DNA of 64,000 nt from assembly GCA_030432755.1 (NCBI GenBank), contig JAUILZ010000002.1, positions 248,001 through 312,000 of the forward strand, in the 5' to 3' direction. The position numbers were made by a program, and so were the translations under genes. Shown here one piece after another: positions 35,551 to 44,287 of the stretch. This DNA is from Gammaproteobacteria bacterium (lineage in GTDB: Bacteria; Pseudomonadota; Gammaproteobacteria; Arenicellales; Poriferihabitantaceae). Under the pieces are notes generated by a model. The model saw only the letters and a list, made by a program, of their open reading frames with translations, was not told where the DNA came from and made no database searches. Every line of letters starts with the position of its first letter. Positions within the stretch are counted from its first letter, which is position 1.

Positions 35551-35583
35551 CGGGTGGCGCCGCCCTGTCGCGGCGGCCACCCG
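35551..35583 (+). other. strong hairpin between rpoZ and spoT without a T tract
   Basis: CGGGTGGC-G-CCGCC pairs with GGCGG-CCACCCG with one bulge, in the 54 bp gap between rpoZ and spoT. There is no T run, so it is more likely an mRNA processing, stability or attenuation element than a terminator. Confidence 0.5.
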
Positions 35584-35596
35584 GCATCCTGACCCG

Positions 35597-37786
35597 ATGG
35601 CGCTTTCCGAAGCCCGGCTGTTCAAATCGCGGGGGGCTGCTTCGCACCAGCCCCTGGTCAGGAAGTTATTGAAAAATCTGTCCGTCTACATGGACGAGGC
35701 GGCGCTCGAAGACATTCGCGCCGCCTGCGAATTCGGCGCCGAGGCCCACGAGGGGCAGACCCGCCAGAGCGGCGAGGCTTATATCTCCCACCCGGTGGCG
35801 GTGGCGCAGATCCTCGGCGACATGCGCATGGACAGCCGCACCATCATCGCCGCGATCCTGCACGACGTGGTGGAGGACACCCCCATCACCCTGCTCGAAC
35901 TCGAGCAGCGCTTCGGCGCCGACGTGGCCCACCTGGTGGACGGCGTGAGCAAGGTCAGCCAGCTCGAGGTCGACTCCAAGGAACACGCCGAGGCGGCCTC
36001 GTTTCGCAAGATGTTCATGGCCATGGCCCATGACATCCGGGTGATCATCATCAAGCTCTGCGACCGGCTGCACAACATGCGCACCCTGGACGCGCTGCCC
36101 GAGGACAAACGCCAGCGGATCGCGCGCCAGACCCTGGACATCTACGCCCCCATCGCCAACCGCATGGGCATGCGCGAGCTGTCCAACACCCTCGAGGACC
36201 TGTCGCTGCGGATTCTCTATCCCAAGCGCTACACCGCGATCCAGAAGATGGTGCGCACCGGCAAGCGCGGGCGACGCAATTTCATCGACCAGGTCTGCGT
36301 CAAGGTGCGCGAGGCGCTGGAGCGCCACCGCATCGACGCCGAGGTGATGGGGCGTGAAAAAAGCATCTACAGCATCTACAAGAAGGCGCTGCATCACGAG
36401 ACCAGCCGCATCGACTTCCGCGACATCAACGACATTCATGCCCTCAGGGTGATCGTGGACAACCGCAACCAGTGCTACCAGGCCCTCGGCATCATCCACA
36501 ACCTGTACAAGCCGCGGCCTTCCACTTTCAAGGACTACATCGCGATCCCCAAGGCCAACGGCTACCAGTCGCTGCACACCTCGGTGATCGGTCCCTACGG
36601 GCAGACGGTTGAGGTGCAGATCCGCAGCCGCGCCATGGATCACATGGCCGAGGCCGGGGTAGCCTCCCACTGGCGCTACAAGACCGATCCCACCGACGAC
36701 ACCGCGCCGCAGCGGCTGGCGCAGAAATGGCTCTCGAGCTTCCTCGAGTCCCAGCAGCAGGCGGGCGACTCGGGCGAGTTCATCGAGCACCTGAAGGCGG
36801 ACCTCTACCCCGACGAGGTCTACGTGTTCACTCCCAAGGGCGACATCAAGCGCCTGCCGCGCAACGCCACCGCGCTCGATTTCGCCTACGCGGTGCATTC
36901 CGACGTCGGCAATCGCTGCGTCGGCGCCCAGATCAACCACCATGCCGTGCCACTGTACGAGAAGCTGCGCAATGGCGACCACGTCGAGATCGCCACTTCG
37001 ATCCGCGCCCACCCGGTACCCGGCTGGCTCAACTACGCCGTCACCTCCAAGGCGCGCAGTTCCATCCGCCAGTATCTCAATCGGCAGAAGGGCCGCCAGG
37101 CGCTCAAGCTCGGCCAGAAACTGCTGCGCCGAGCCCTCTGGGACCAGGGCTACCGCCGGGTACGCATCCCGAGCCGCCACAAGATCGTGCTCCTCGACGC
37201 CCTCGGGCTGCAGGACTGGCCCGAACTGCTCACCGACATCGGCCTCGGCAAACGCCTCGCGCCGGTGGTGGCGAAGCAGTTCGTCGCCGAGATCATGGAA
37301 CCGGAAACGGTGCAGCCGGTGCGCCGGGGCAACACCACGGGCCAGCCCAGCCTCACCATCGAGGGCACAGAGGGACTGCTGGTGAACTATGCCAAGTGCT
37401 GCTACCCGATCCCCGACGACCGCATCATCGGCACCACCACCGCCGACCGCGGCCTGGTGATCCACCGCCTGCGCTGCCCCAACACGCGCGAGGTGATGAA
37501 GCATCCGGACCAGTTCTTCCACCTCAACTGGGCGGAGGACACCCGCGGGGTGTTCGAGGCGCGGCTCAAGCTGGAGAGCCGCAACCAGCCCGGCGTGCTG
37601 TCGGACATCACCAACACCATCGCGCTGCACGAGTCCAATATCAACAAGCTCAACGTCGAGGAGCAGGCGGGCAACATCTCGCGCATGACCTTCGTCATCG
37701 AGGTCCGCGACCGCAAGCAACTCGCCGACATCCTGCGCGACCTGCATCTCAAGCCGTCGATCATCAAGCTGCAGCGCGTGCGCTGA
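35597..37786 (+). CDS. spoT: bifunctional (p)ppGpp synthetase/hydrolase
   Basis: SpoT makes and destroys the alarmone (p)ppGpp in response to nutrient stress. The 729-residue protein has all usual parts. The HD hydrolase domain shows SHPVAVAQIL and ILHDVVEDTP near residue 89. The synthetase domain shows GREKSIYSIYKK and KDYIAIPKANGYQSLHTS. A TGS domain follows (EVYVFTPKGDIKRLPRNA near 405-425), then a zinc-finger-like CCYPIP block and a C-terminal ACT domain (about 655-729). The intact HD motif marks it as the SpoT or Rel type rather than RelA. It follows rpoZ by 54 bp. Confidence 0.96.
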   Translation: MALSEARLFKSRGAASHQPLVRKLLKNLSVYMDEAALEDIRAACEFGAEAHEGQTRQSGEAYISHPVAVAQILGDMRMDSRTIIAAILHDVVEDTPITLLELEQRFGADVAHLVDGVSKVSQLEVDSKEHAEAASFRKMFMAMAHDIRVIIIKLCDRLHNMRTLDALPEDKRQRIARQTLDIYAPIANRMGMRELSNTLEDLSLRILYPKRYTAIQKMVRTGKRGRRNFIDQVCVKVREALERHRIDAEVMGREKSIYSIYKKALHHETSRIDFRDINDIHALRVIVDNRNQCYQALGIIHNLYKPRPSTFKDYIAIPKANGYQSLHTSVIGPYGQTVEVQIRSRAMDHMAEAGVASHWRYKTDPTDDTAPQRLAQKWLSSFLESQQQAGDSGEFIEHLKADLYPDEVYVFTPKGDIKRLPRNATALDFAYAVHSDVGNRCVGAQINHHAVPLYEKLRNGDHVEIATSIRAHPVPGWLNYAVTSKARSSIRQYLNRQKGRQALKLGQKLLRRALWDQGYRRVRIPSRHKIVLLDALGLQDWPELLTDIGLGKRLAPVVAKQFVAEIMEPETVQPVRRGNTTGQPSLTIEGTEGLLVNYAKCCYPIPDDRIIGTTTADRGLVIHRLRCPNTREVMKHPDQFFHLNWAEDTRGVFEARLKLESRNQPGVLSDITNTIALHESNINKLNVEEQAGNISRMTFVIEVRDRKQLADILRDLHLKPSIIKLQRVR

Positions 37787-37806
37787 CCTTATCGCAACCT
37801 GTCGCC

Positions 37807-38283
37807 ATGCCCGAAACCGGTATCCTGTTCGTCTGCCTCGGCAATATCTGCCGTTCGCCCACCGCCGAGGGCGTGTTCCGCCAGCGCCTCGTCACGCGCG
37901 GCCTGGAAAGCCGCTTCCGGGTGGATTCCGCCGGCACCGGCGACTGGCACGTCGGCAGCCCGCCGGACCGGCGCGCCCAGCTCGCCGCCGCGAGCCGGGG
38001 TTTCGATATCTCCGGCCAGCGCGCACGCCAGGTGCGGCCGGACGACGCCGACGGCTTCGACTACCTGATCGCCATGGACCGTGGCAATCACCGCGACCTC
38101 GTGCACCTCGCGGGGACGGAACGCGCGCACAAGGTGCGCCTGTTCATGGAATTCGCCGGCATCGACGGGCTGGAGGAGGTTCCGGACCCCTACTACGGTG
38201 GAGACGATGGCTTCGACCGCGTCATCGACCTGGTGGAGGCGGCCAGCGACGGCCTCATCGAGCACCTGTTGCGCGCCCGATGA
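37807..38283 (+). CDS. low-molecular-weight protein tyrosine phosphatase
   Basis: The 158-residue protein has the P-loop VCLGNICRSP with nucleophile Cys10 and Arg16, and the general acid in VPDPYYGG (near residue 122). Relatives remove phosphate from protein tyrosines or arginines. It starts 20 bp after spoT and overlaps the next gene by ATGA, so it belongs to the same transcript. The more usual gene after spoT in gammaproteobacteria (trmH) is absent here. Confidence 0.92.
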   Translation: MPETGILFVCLGNICRSPTAEGVFRQRLVTRGLESRFRVDSAGTGDWHVGSPPDRRAQLAAASRGFDISGQRARQVRPDDADGFDYLIAMDRGNHRDLVHLAGTERAHKVRLFMEFAGIDGLEEVPDPYYGGDDGFDRVIDLVEAASDGLIEHLLRAR

Positions 38284-38765
38284 GCGCGGCGCGCATCCGC
38301 ATCGACATCGGCGGGCAGCGGCTGCGATTCGAGGAACCAGGCCACCCCGCGCAGGAATACGCGGTATCCACCGCGGGCAACGGACCCGGCGAGGCCAATG
38401 GCAGCTTCCGCACGCCCCGCGGGAGCCACGTGATCCGCGCGCGCATCGGCGCCGGCGCGCCGGCGAACACGATCTTCGTCGGCCGCCGACCCACCGGCGA
38501 GGTCTACGCGCCCGGCATGCGCGAGACCTGGCCCGGGCGCGACTGGATCCTCACCCGGATACTCTGGCTGAGCGGCACCGAGCCCGGCTTCAACCGGCTC
38601 GGCGACGTCGACACCATGCGCCGTTATATCTATATCCACGGCGCACCGGACGACGTTCCCATGGGCGCGCCGGGGTCCCACGGCTGCATCCGCATGCGCA
38701 ACGCCGACATCATCGAACTCTTCGACCGCGTGGCGGTGGGTACGCCGGTGGAGATCAGCGAATGA
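38280..38765 (+). CDS. L,D-transpeptidase (YkuD) domain protein without signal peptide
   Basis: The 161-residue protein has the YkuD catalytic signature IHGAPDDVPMGAPGSHGCIR (about residues 119-138), with His and Cys in the usual positions. YkuD enzymes normally cross-link or trim peptidoglycan in the periplasm, but this one starts directly with the domain (MSAARIRIDIGGQRLRF) and has no export signal. Its start overlaps the phosphatase by ATGA, so no longer start is likely. It is followed 10 bp later by nagZ, a cytoplasmic recycling enzyme. A role on recycled muropeptides in the cytoplasm is an inference. Confidence 0.88.
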   Translation: MSAARIRIDIGGQRLRFEEPGHPAQEYAVSTAGNGPGEANGSFRTPRGSHVIRARIGAGAPANTIFVGRRPTGEVYAPGMRETWPGRDWILTRILWLSGTEPGFNRLGDVDTMRRYIYIHGAPDDVPMGAPGSHGCIRMRNADIIELFDRVAVGTPVEISE

Positions 38766-38775
38766 CGTCAGTCAC

Positions 38776-39792
38776 GTGAGAGATCCCGTCCGGTTACCCC
38801 ATGGCGTCTTGATGGCGGATGTTGCCGGCACGGAACTGACGTCCGCGGAACGGGAATTCCTGCGTCACCCGGCGCTCGGCGCGATCATCCTGTTTCGCCG
38901 CAACTACCAGTCGCCGGAACAACTCGCGGAGCTGGTGCGAGATATTCGCGCGCAGCGTGATCCCGCGCCGCTGATCGCGGTGGACCAGGAGGGCGGCCGT
39001 GTGCAGCGCTTCCGCGAGGGCTTCACCACGCTGCCGCCGCTGTTCACCCTTGGCCGGCTGCACGACAGCGATCCCGAACGCGCCCTGGCGCTTGCCCACG
39101 ATGCCGGCCGGTTGATGGCGGCGGAGCTGCGCCGCGCCGGGGTCGACTTCAGCTTCGCCCCGGTACTGGACCTGTCGGACCCGGACAGCCGGGTCATCGG
39201 CGACCGCGCCTTCCATGCCGACGCCGCGGTGATCACCGCGCTCGCGGGCCGCTACATCGACGGCATGGCGAGCGCGGGCATGCGCGCCACCGGCAAGCAT
39301 TTTCCCGGCCACGGCGGAGTGGTGGAGGATTCCCACCACGAACTGCCGATCGACCCGCGGCCGCTGGAGGCGCTCTGGGAAAGCGACATGCTGCCATACC
39401 GCACGCTGCATGACCGGCTCGGCGGGGTGATGACCGCCCATGTTCTCTTTCCGGCGGTGGACGAGGAACTCCCCACCTACTCGAGGCGCTGGATCGGCGA
39501 TCTGCTGCGCGATCGTATCGGCTTTCGCGGCATCGTCTTCAGCGACGACCTCGTCATGGCCGGGGCGGCGGGCGCCGGTGATCCCCCGGCGCGCGCGCGC
39601 CGGGCGCTGGCCGCGGGCTGCGACATGGTGCTGGTCTGTAATGACCAGGACGCCGCGTCGGCGGTGGCGGACGACCTGCTGGCCACCGGCGCCGGTCCGT
39701 GCGCGGGCGCGGCTGTCATGGCCGGCGGCCACTGCGGCGTCGACACAGGCGAGTACGCCCGTCTCGATGCCGCGCTGGCGGAACTTGCCTGA
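38776..39792 (+). CDS. nagZ: beta-N-acetylhexosaminidase (peptidoglycan recycling)
   Basis: NagZ cuts N-acetylglucosamine from anhydro-muropeptides in the cytoplasm; the products also affect AmpC beta-lactamase induction in species that have it. The 338-residue GH3 protein shows VDQEGGRVQRF, GKHFPGHGGVVEDSHHELP (including the Asp-His dyad) and the nucleophile in FSDDLVM. The start is GTG at 38776; the domain proper begins with MADVAGTELT at codon 13. It is 10 bp after the YkuD-domain gene. Confidence 0.95.
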   Translation: MRDPVRLPHGVLMADVAGTELTSAEREFLRHPALGAIILFRRNYQSPEQLAELVRDIRAQRDPAPLIAVDQEGGRVQRFREGFTTLPPLFTLGRLHDSDPERALALAHDAGRLMAAELRRAGVDFSFAPVLDLSDPDSRVIGDRAFHADAAVITALAGRYIDGMASAGMRATGKHFPGHGGVVEDSHHELPIDPRPLEALWESDMLPYRTLHDRLGGVMTAHVLFPAVDEELPTYSRRWIGDLLRDRIGFRGIVFSDDLVMAGAAGAGDPPARARRALAAGCDMVLVCNDQDAASAVADDLLATGAGPCAGAAVMAGGHCGVDTGEYARLDAALAELA

Positions 39793-39857
39793 CCGGGCGG
39801 GACGCGGGCATGACGCCCGCGTATAATGGCCGTCCATCCCCCGCACGGAGTTGCCCG

Positions 39858-40829
39858 ATGAATGCAAGGTTTTCCACGTTGCCGCGCCTGCTCTGCGGTT
39901 TTCTTGCGTGTGTCCCGGTCACGGTACCTGCCGACACCATCACCATCGACCTGACCCACCCCATCCCCACCTTCGCCCCGAGCGCGGAGGATCCGATGAA
40001 GGCGGACTTGGCGCAGCCCTGGCTCGACTCGGTGCCGATTCCCACCTTCGGCGGGCAGACCGTGCTGTCGTTCGGGGAGTTTCCCGTCGGTGACGGCACG
40101 TTCGAAACCGGCACACTGGTGCTGGCCGAGCATCACGGCACCCACCTGGATACCCCGGGACATTTCATCAACAGCGCCGAGAGTATGGAAGAAGGCGGCA
40201 CGCCGCCTGAACAGCGCCAGCTCGCCCATGATCTCGGCGCGGCGGACCTGATCGGCTCCGCGGTGCTGATCGACATCTCCGGCCGGGTGGACGCGGAGCT
40301 GGCGAAGAACGGTGGCACGCCGAGCGCTGATATCTCGGTCACCGATTTCTCCAATGCCTCCAACAATGTCGTCACCGCGGAGGATATCGATGCGGTGGCG
40401 GACCGGATCGACGACGGCGTGTGGCTCGTGCTGAACACCGGCTGGTCGCGATTCTTTTTTTCCGGCCCGGATTTCGTCGCGGATCCCTACATCAACGGCT
40501 TCAACCACCCGGGGATGAATCGCGAGGCGGTGGACCGGCTGATCGAGATCATGGATGAGAAGGGGGTGCTGATCAACGGCATCATCGCCGACAACATCGG
40601 TGTCGACTCCGGCCAGAGCGCGGTGGGCGACGACGACAAGTGGACGAATTCCTGGCATGCCCACGTGCGCCTGCTGCAACGCGGGGTGAAGCTCGTCGAG
40701 AACGCCGCCAACCTCGGCCAGCTCGCGATGGCGCCCGCGCCGGAAAACTGCACCATCGTGGTAGGCGCGCCGAAACATGTGCGTGGCACCGGCGGTACGT
40801 CGCGGGTGCTCGCGCTCTGCGACTCCTGA
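39858..40829 (+). CDS. secreted cyclase family protein (kynurenine formamidase-like)
   Basis: A 323-residue protein with a signal peptide (PRLLCGFLACVPVTVPADT) and the cyclase-family metal motif HHGTHLDTPGHF (HxGTHxDxPxH, about residues 94-105). The later block LVLNTGWSRFF is also typical. Family members hydrolyse amides such as N-formylkynurenine or close aromatic polyketide rings. Export to the periplasm is unusual for kynurenine formamidase, so the substrate is open. It stands 65 bp after nagZ and converges with the HEAT-repeat gene. Confidence 0.85.
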   Translation: MNARFSTLPRLLCGFLACVPVTVPADTITIDLTHPIPTFAPSAEDPMKADLAQPWLDSVPIPTFGGQTVLSFGEFPVGDGTFETGTLVLAEHHGTHLDTPGHFINSAESMEEGGTPPEQRQLAHDLGAADLIGSAVLIDISGRVDAELAKNGGTPSADISVTDFSNASNNVVTAEDIDAVADRIDDGVWLVLNTGWSRFFFSGPDFVADPYINGFNHPGMNREAVDRLIEIMDEKGVLINGIIADNIGVDSGQSAVGDDDKWTNSWHAHVRLLQRGVKLVENAANLGQLAMAPAPENCTIVVGAPKHVRGTGGTSRVLALCDS

Positions 40830-40842
40830 CGCCGGAAAGCGG

Positions 40843-42360
40843 TCAGCCTTCGATGCGCTCGAGGGCGTAGCCCGCCAGTTCGCGCACCTCCGCGTCCGGG
40901 TCCCCGTTCCGGGCGCGTTCCAGCGCCGTGCGCGCCGCGGGATCTGCGAGATAGCCGAGCGACAGCGCGGCCGCGCGCCGCACCCTGGCGTCCGCGTCCG
41001 CCAGGGCCAATGCCAGCGGCGTCGCCGCGTCATCTTTCCCAAGCCGGCCCAGGACATCCGCCGCCTGGCGGCGCACCTCGGCATCGGAATCTTCCAGGGC
41101 GCGCACAAGCAGCGGCGTAAACGCCGCCGAACCGTTGACCCCCATGGAACGCAGGGCCACCGCGCGCAAGCGCGGATCGGGGCTGGCGAACGCCTCCTCG
41201 AGCGCCAGCGGCACCACCGGGTCGCTGGTGTAGCCGAGGCCGTAGATCGCCTGCCAGCGGGCGCGGTACACGCCCTCGGCCACCTGCAGTAGCGCCGGCC
41301 GGTCGCGGGACACCGGCGGCGGCCATGCCGCCACCGCGAACATCACCGCGCCGCGCTCCGGCGCGAGCGCGATCAGCGTACGCAGGTATTCGTTCACCAG
41401 CGCGAGGTCCACCACCGCGGCGGCAGGATCCGCCTCCAGCGCCTCGCGTGGCCGGCGATAGACGGATTTCAGCCGCGGCAGTCCGGCTTCCAGCAATAGA
41501 CCGACATACCCCGGGTCGCCGCTTTCACGGATGATGCCCAGCGCCTGTATCTGGGCCAGCGGGTCCTCGCCCGCGAGGGCGGCGCGCAGCCCGGCGCCCG
41601 CCTCGGCGCTGCCGCTGGCGGCCAGCGCGATGAGCGCGAGGCGCCGGATCAACGGGTCAGCGGTTGCGGCATGGACCGCCTCCACCGGCGCCGCGGCCGC
41701 CTCGCCGCCGAGGCGGGCTACCGCCTTCAGCGCTTCCGCCAGAAGTGCCCGGTCGGTATCCGGCGCGAGGAAGGGCAGCACGGCTTCCAGCGCCGCCGGA
41801 TTCCCCGTCTGTCCGAGCGCCCGCAGCACCGCGCCAGTGGGTACGCCGTCACTCGCGGCGAGGGGGGCCAGCGCCGCCACGGCACGTGCGTCGTCAAACG
41901 CCCCCAGGCTAGTGACCGCGGCGCGGCGTACGCCTGGCGAGGCATCCGCGAGGGCATCGATGGCGATGGTGATGGACTCCGGCGCCGGCAGGCCGCCCAG
42001 GGCTTCCGCGCAAGCGACCCGTACCGCCTCTACCGCTTCGTGCGCGAGGCACCGTTTGACGACGGGTAGCGCCGCGGCGTCGCCGATCCTGCCAAGTGCG
42101 GCGAAAGCCGACTGTCGCACCCGGGGTGCAGCTTCCTCGCGCGCGATCACGCCGGTGAGCGCATCCACCACGGACTCGCCGCCGTGATAACCGAGGGAAT
42201 GGGCTGCCTGTTCGCGAATGGCCTCCGCGGGATGCTCCAGCGCCTCGATCAGGATGTCGGGGGAGATCGCGGTGTGCTCCCAGCCATTGGCGTGCACGCC
42301 AGGAGGCAGGAGCGCGCAAGCGAGGAGGCAGGCCGCGGTGACGAGCCGGGGGCGCACCGA
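40843..42360 (-). CDS. exported HEAT-repeat protein
   Basis: A 505-residue protein with a signal peptide (MRPRLVTAACLLACALLPPGVHA from the GTG at 42360) followed by about a dozen HEAT/PBS-type helical repeats. The first repeats read IREQAAHSLGYHGGE and RVRQSAFAALGRIGDAA, the last VRRQAADVLGRLGKDDA and VRRAAALSLGYLADPAA. Such repeats form a curved binding scaffold. An ATG at 42399 is also possible but would overlap the upstream gene and spoil the signal peptide. It is the last gene of a three-gene operon with a DUF4329 protein and an exported unknown, so it probably binds one of them in the periplasm. Confidence 0.8.
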   Translation of the reverse strand, partial: SVRPRLVTAACLLACALLPPGVHANGWEHTAISPDILIEALEHPAEAIREQAAHSLGYHGGESVVDALTGVIAREEAAPRVRQSAFAALGRIGDAAALPVVKRCLAHEAVEAVRVACAEALGGLPAPESITIAIDALADASPGVRRAAVTSLGAFDDARAVAALAPLAASDGVPTGAVLRALGQTGNPAALEAVLPFLAPDTDRALLAEALKAVARLGGEAAAAPVEAVHAATADPLIRRLALIALAASGSAEAGAGLRAALAGEDPLAQIQALGIIRESGDPGYVGLLLEAGLPRLKSVYRRPREALEADPAAAVVDLALVNEYLRTLIALAPERGAVMFAVAAWPPPVSRDRPALLQVAEGVYRARWQAIYGLGYTSDPVVPLALEEAFASPDPRLRAVALRSMGVNGSAAFTPLLVRALEDSDAEVRRQAADVLGRLGKDDAATPLALALADADARVRRAAALSLGYLADPAARTALERARNGDPDAEVRELAGYALERIEG

Positions 42361-42373
42361 CCCCTTTCCGCCG

Positions 42374-42835
42374 TTACTTGTAGAACTGCCGGCGGGCAAC
42401 GGAGAAGTCGGTCTTGTCGATCCAGTAGCGGGCCTGGCGGCCGATGGAAGCGCGCGCGATGCCGGTCACCTCGCCGTCTTCCACCATCGGCGTCAGCAGG
42501 GGCTGGAAATGGACCACATAGGCATCCGCCGTCTCGGCCAATCCGAACTTGTAGTGCTTCAGCGCGCGCGCCTCCTCCGGCAAATCGGGGGTTGCGCGGA
42601 AATCCGCCTGCGCCACCTGCCAGGCGCGCAGCCAGTTACCCGGCAGCATGCGGCGGTCGGCCTCCAGCCCGGTGAAATCCTCCTCGCCAACCGGTACGCA
42701 GCGATAGCCGTGGTCCAGGCCGCAGCCATCGGTGGCGATGGCGAACTCGCGCCCTGCCGCAACGGGATCATCCGACGATGCCACCGGTGAAATGCAGAGG
42801 GAAAGTGCCAGGACCGCCGCGCCGCGCCGGCTCAT
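42374..42835 (-). CDS. exported protein of unknown function (153 aa)
   Basis: The protein starts MSRRGAAVLALSLCISPVASS, a clear signal peptide, then about 130 residues with two cysteines (GCGLDHGYRC) that could form a disulfide and a mixed alpha/beta pattern (HYKFGLAETADAYVVHFQPL). I do not recognise a family. Its ATG overlaps the DUF4329 gene stop (ATGA), and the HEAT gene follows after 13 bp, so it is made together with both. Confidence 0.7.
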   Translation of the reverse strand: MSRRGAAVLALSLCISPVASSDDPVAAGREFAIATDGCGLDHGYRCVPVGEEDFTGLEADRRMLPGNWLRAWQVAQADFRATPDLPEEARALKHYKFGLAETADAYVVHFQPLLTPMVEDGEVTGIARASIGRQARYWIDKTDFSVARRQFYK

Positions 42836-44217
42836 TGCACCGCCAGTGTGCCCGGCCCGCCGATAGTGATGACGCGTCCCCGGCTCACGTCGTGGAGCTT
42901 GAACTGCCCCTGGGGGGTGCCGAGATAGCCGTCGAGCCCGAACGTGATATCGGAAAGTAGATCCTGCGGGGAGAAGTTCTCGTTGTCGTAGCGCGGATCG
43001 AACGCCGCGTGAGTGTGATAGGTGGCGCTGGCCGCGCTATTCCCGGGTACCGCGCTATCCGGCGACGGCAGGGAGACGCTGGCGGGGCTACCCTGGACCG
43101 CCGCGGTGCTGGAGTAGCTGCCGTCGGCGCGGCGGTAGATGTAGCCGCCCCATTCCCGGTTCTGGGCGATAGAGCGTGGATTGACCTCGTCGAGTACCTG
43201 GCGAGCGGCCGCGTTCTGGGACTGGAAACGGGGCCGCGAATCGCCCTCGTTGCCGCCACCGGAACTGAGCGCCAGCGCCGCGCCTACCGCGCCTACGCCA
43301 ATCAGTATCGGGACCGTCTTGCTCTTTTTCGCCGCTTCCGCATCCGCCGGATCGGCAGCGGTTTCCGCGGCGCGCAGGATGCCGCCACCGGCCAGGCGAT
43401 AGCCGAGGCTGAATACCACGCGGTTGTCGTTGGCGACGTCGTAGAGCGGGTTGCGGCTCTGCTCGACCCGCATCGAGAGTGTCTTGCCGCCACGCGTACG
43501 GGTGGCAAGGGTCAACGCGGACCATGTGGCGTCATTTTCCGCCGCCATGTGCTGGAGTGTCATCGCCAGCGGCCCCAGCCGTGTGCCGAGTCCCAGGGCG
43601 CGTCCCGCGCGCTCACCGTCCGAGGCCACCTCCAGCAGGGTCAGGCTGTGCGCGCCGAGACCGAGATCGAACTGGGAAACTTCCCGCGTCTCGAGGCCGG
43701 CGGCGCGTACCGAGGCCCGGGTCAGCGCGACGCGGCTGTCCGCGCCCGGGCGCCACGAAAATTGGAGGCCGTCGAAGTCATAGTCGTGCCGGAAGCCGCC
43801 GTGAAACTGGTAGTGCCCCGCGCCCGACCAGGCATGGGCCGCATCGCTCACGCTGTCGCCGTCGCCGCTGAACGCGCCGACCCCGAAACTGCCCACCTCG
43901 ATACCCGCCTCGCGCAATTGCTGGCGTTCGCCCCGGGCCGCGCCCCAGCGCAGCAACATCTCCCCCTGTCGGCGCGTCATCGCGAAAGTCGCGCGGCGCA
44001 GATCCCCGGACTCGTCCACGTGGGACAACGGCGCCCCACCGGTAGGTGGCGCGTGCTCGAACCAGAAGCCCCCCTGCAGGGTGCCGGCGGAAAGGTCAAG
44101 GTAGCCGGTGTCCCGAACCAGGCGGTCGTCCTCATAGGCGCCGGCATCCAGCGCGGTGAAACCCATTACCAAGCCCAGCAGGCCTGCTCCCGTACCGCGC
44201 GCGCTACCCTTCCACAT
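42832..44217 (-). CDS. exported protein with C-terminal DUF4329 domain
   Basis: A 461-residue protein with a signal peptide (MWKGSARGTGAGLLGLVMGF...) and a beta-rich region (about residues 30-290) of alternating polar and non-polar residues that could be a barrel or sandwich. A hydrophobic Gly/Ala stretch (VPILIGVGAVGAALALSS, near 307-325) follows, then a DUF4329 domain: NREWGGYIYRRADGSY, ATYHTHAAFD, ENFSPQDL and GYLGTPQGQFKLHD. HxH followed by SxxD resembles the JAMM metalloprotease layout, which is an inference. DUF4329 is also found in toxin-like proteins. The ATG at 44217 gives a proper signal; the longer reading does not. Confidence 0.7.
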   Translation of the reverse strand: MWKGSARGTGAGLLGLVMGFTALDAGAYEDDRLVRDTGYLDLSAGTLQGGFWFEHAPPTGGAPLSHVDESGDLRRATFAMTRRQGEMLLRWGAARGERQQLREAGIEVGSFGVGAFSGDGDSVSDAAHAWSGAGHYQFHGGFRHDYDFDGLQFSWRPGADSRVALTRASVRAAGLETREVSQFDLGLGAHSLTLLEVASDGERAGRALGLGTRLGPLAMTLQHMAAENDATWSALTLATRTRGGKTLSMRVEQSRNPLYDVANDNRVVFSLGYRLAGGGILRAAETAADPADAEAAKKSKTVPILIGVGAVGAALALSSGGGNEGDSRPRFQSQNAAARQVLDEVNPRSIAQNREWGGYIYRRADGSYSSTAAVQGSPASVSLPSPDSAVPGNSAASATYHTHAAFDPRYDNENFSPQDLLSDITFGLDGYLGTPQGQFKLHDVSRGRVITIGGPGTLAVQ

Positions 44218-44287
44218 TGACCCGAATCTCAACCGTTGTTTGCCGGCGGCCATTCTAACCACCCCGCCCGAGAGCCGCCACAGTTCA

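Noticed and set aside
35666..37747. 693-codon open frame antisense to spoT
   Set aside because: It mirrors the spoT frame and is rich in Val, Leu, Asp and His as expected from reversed G+C-rich codons; no domain is seen, and spoT is certain.
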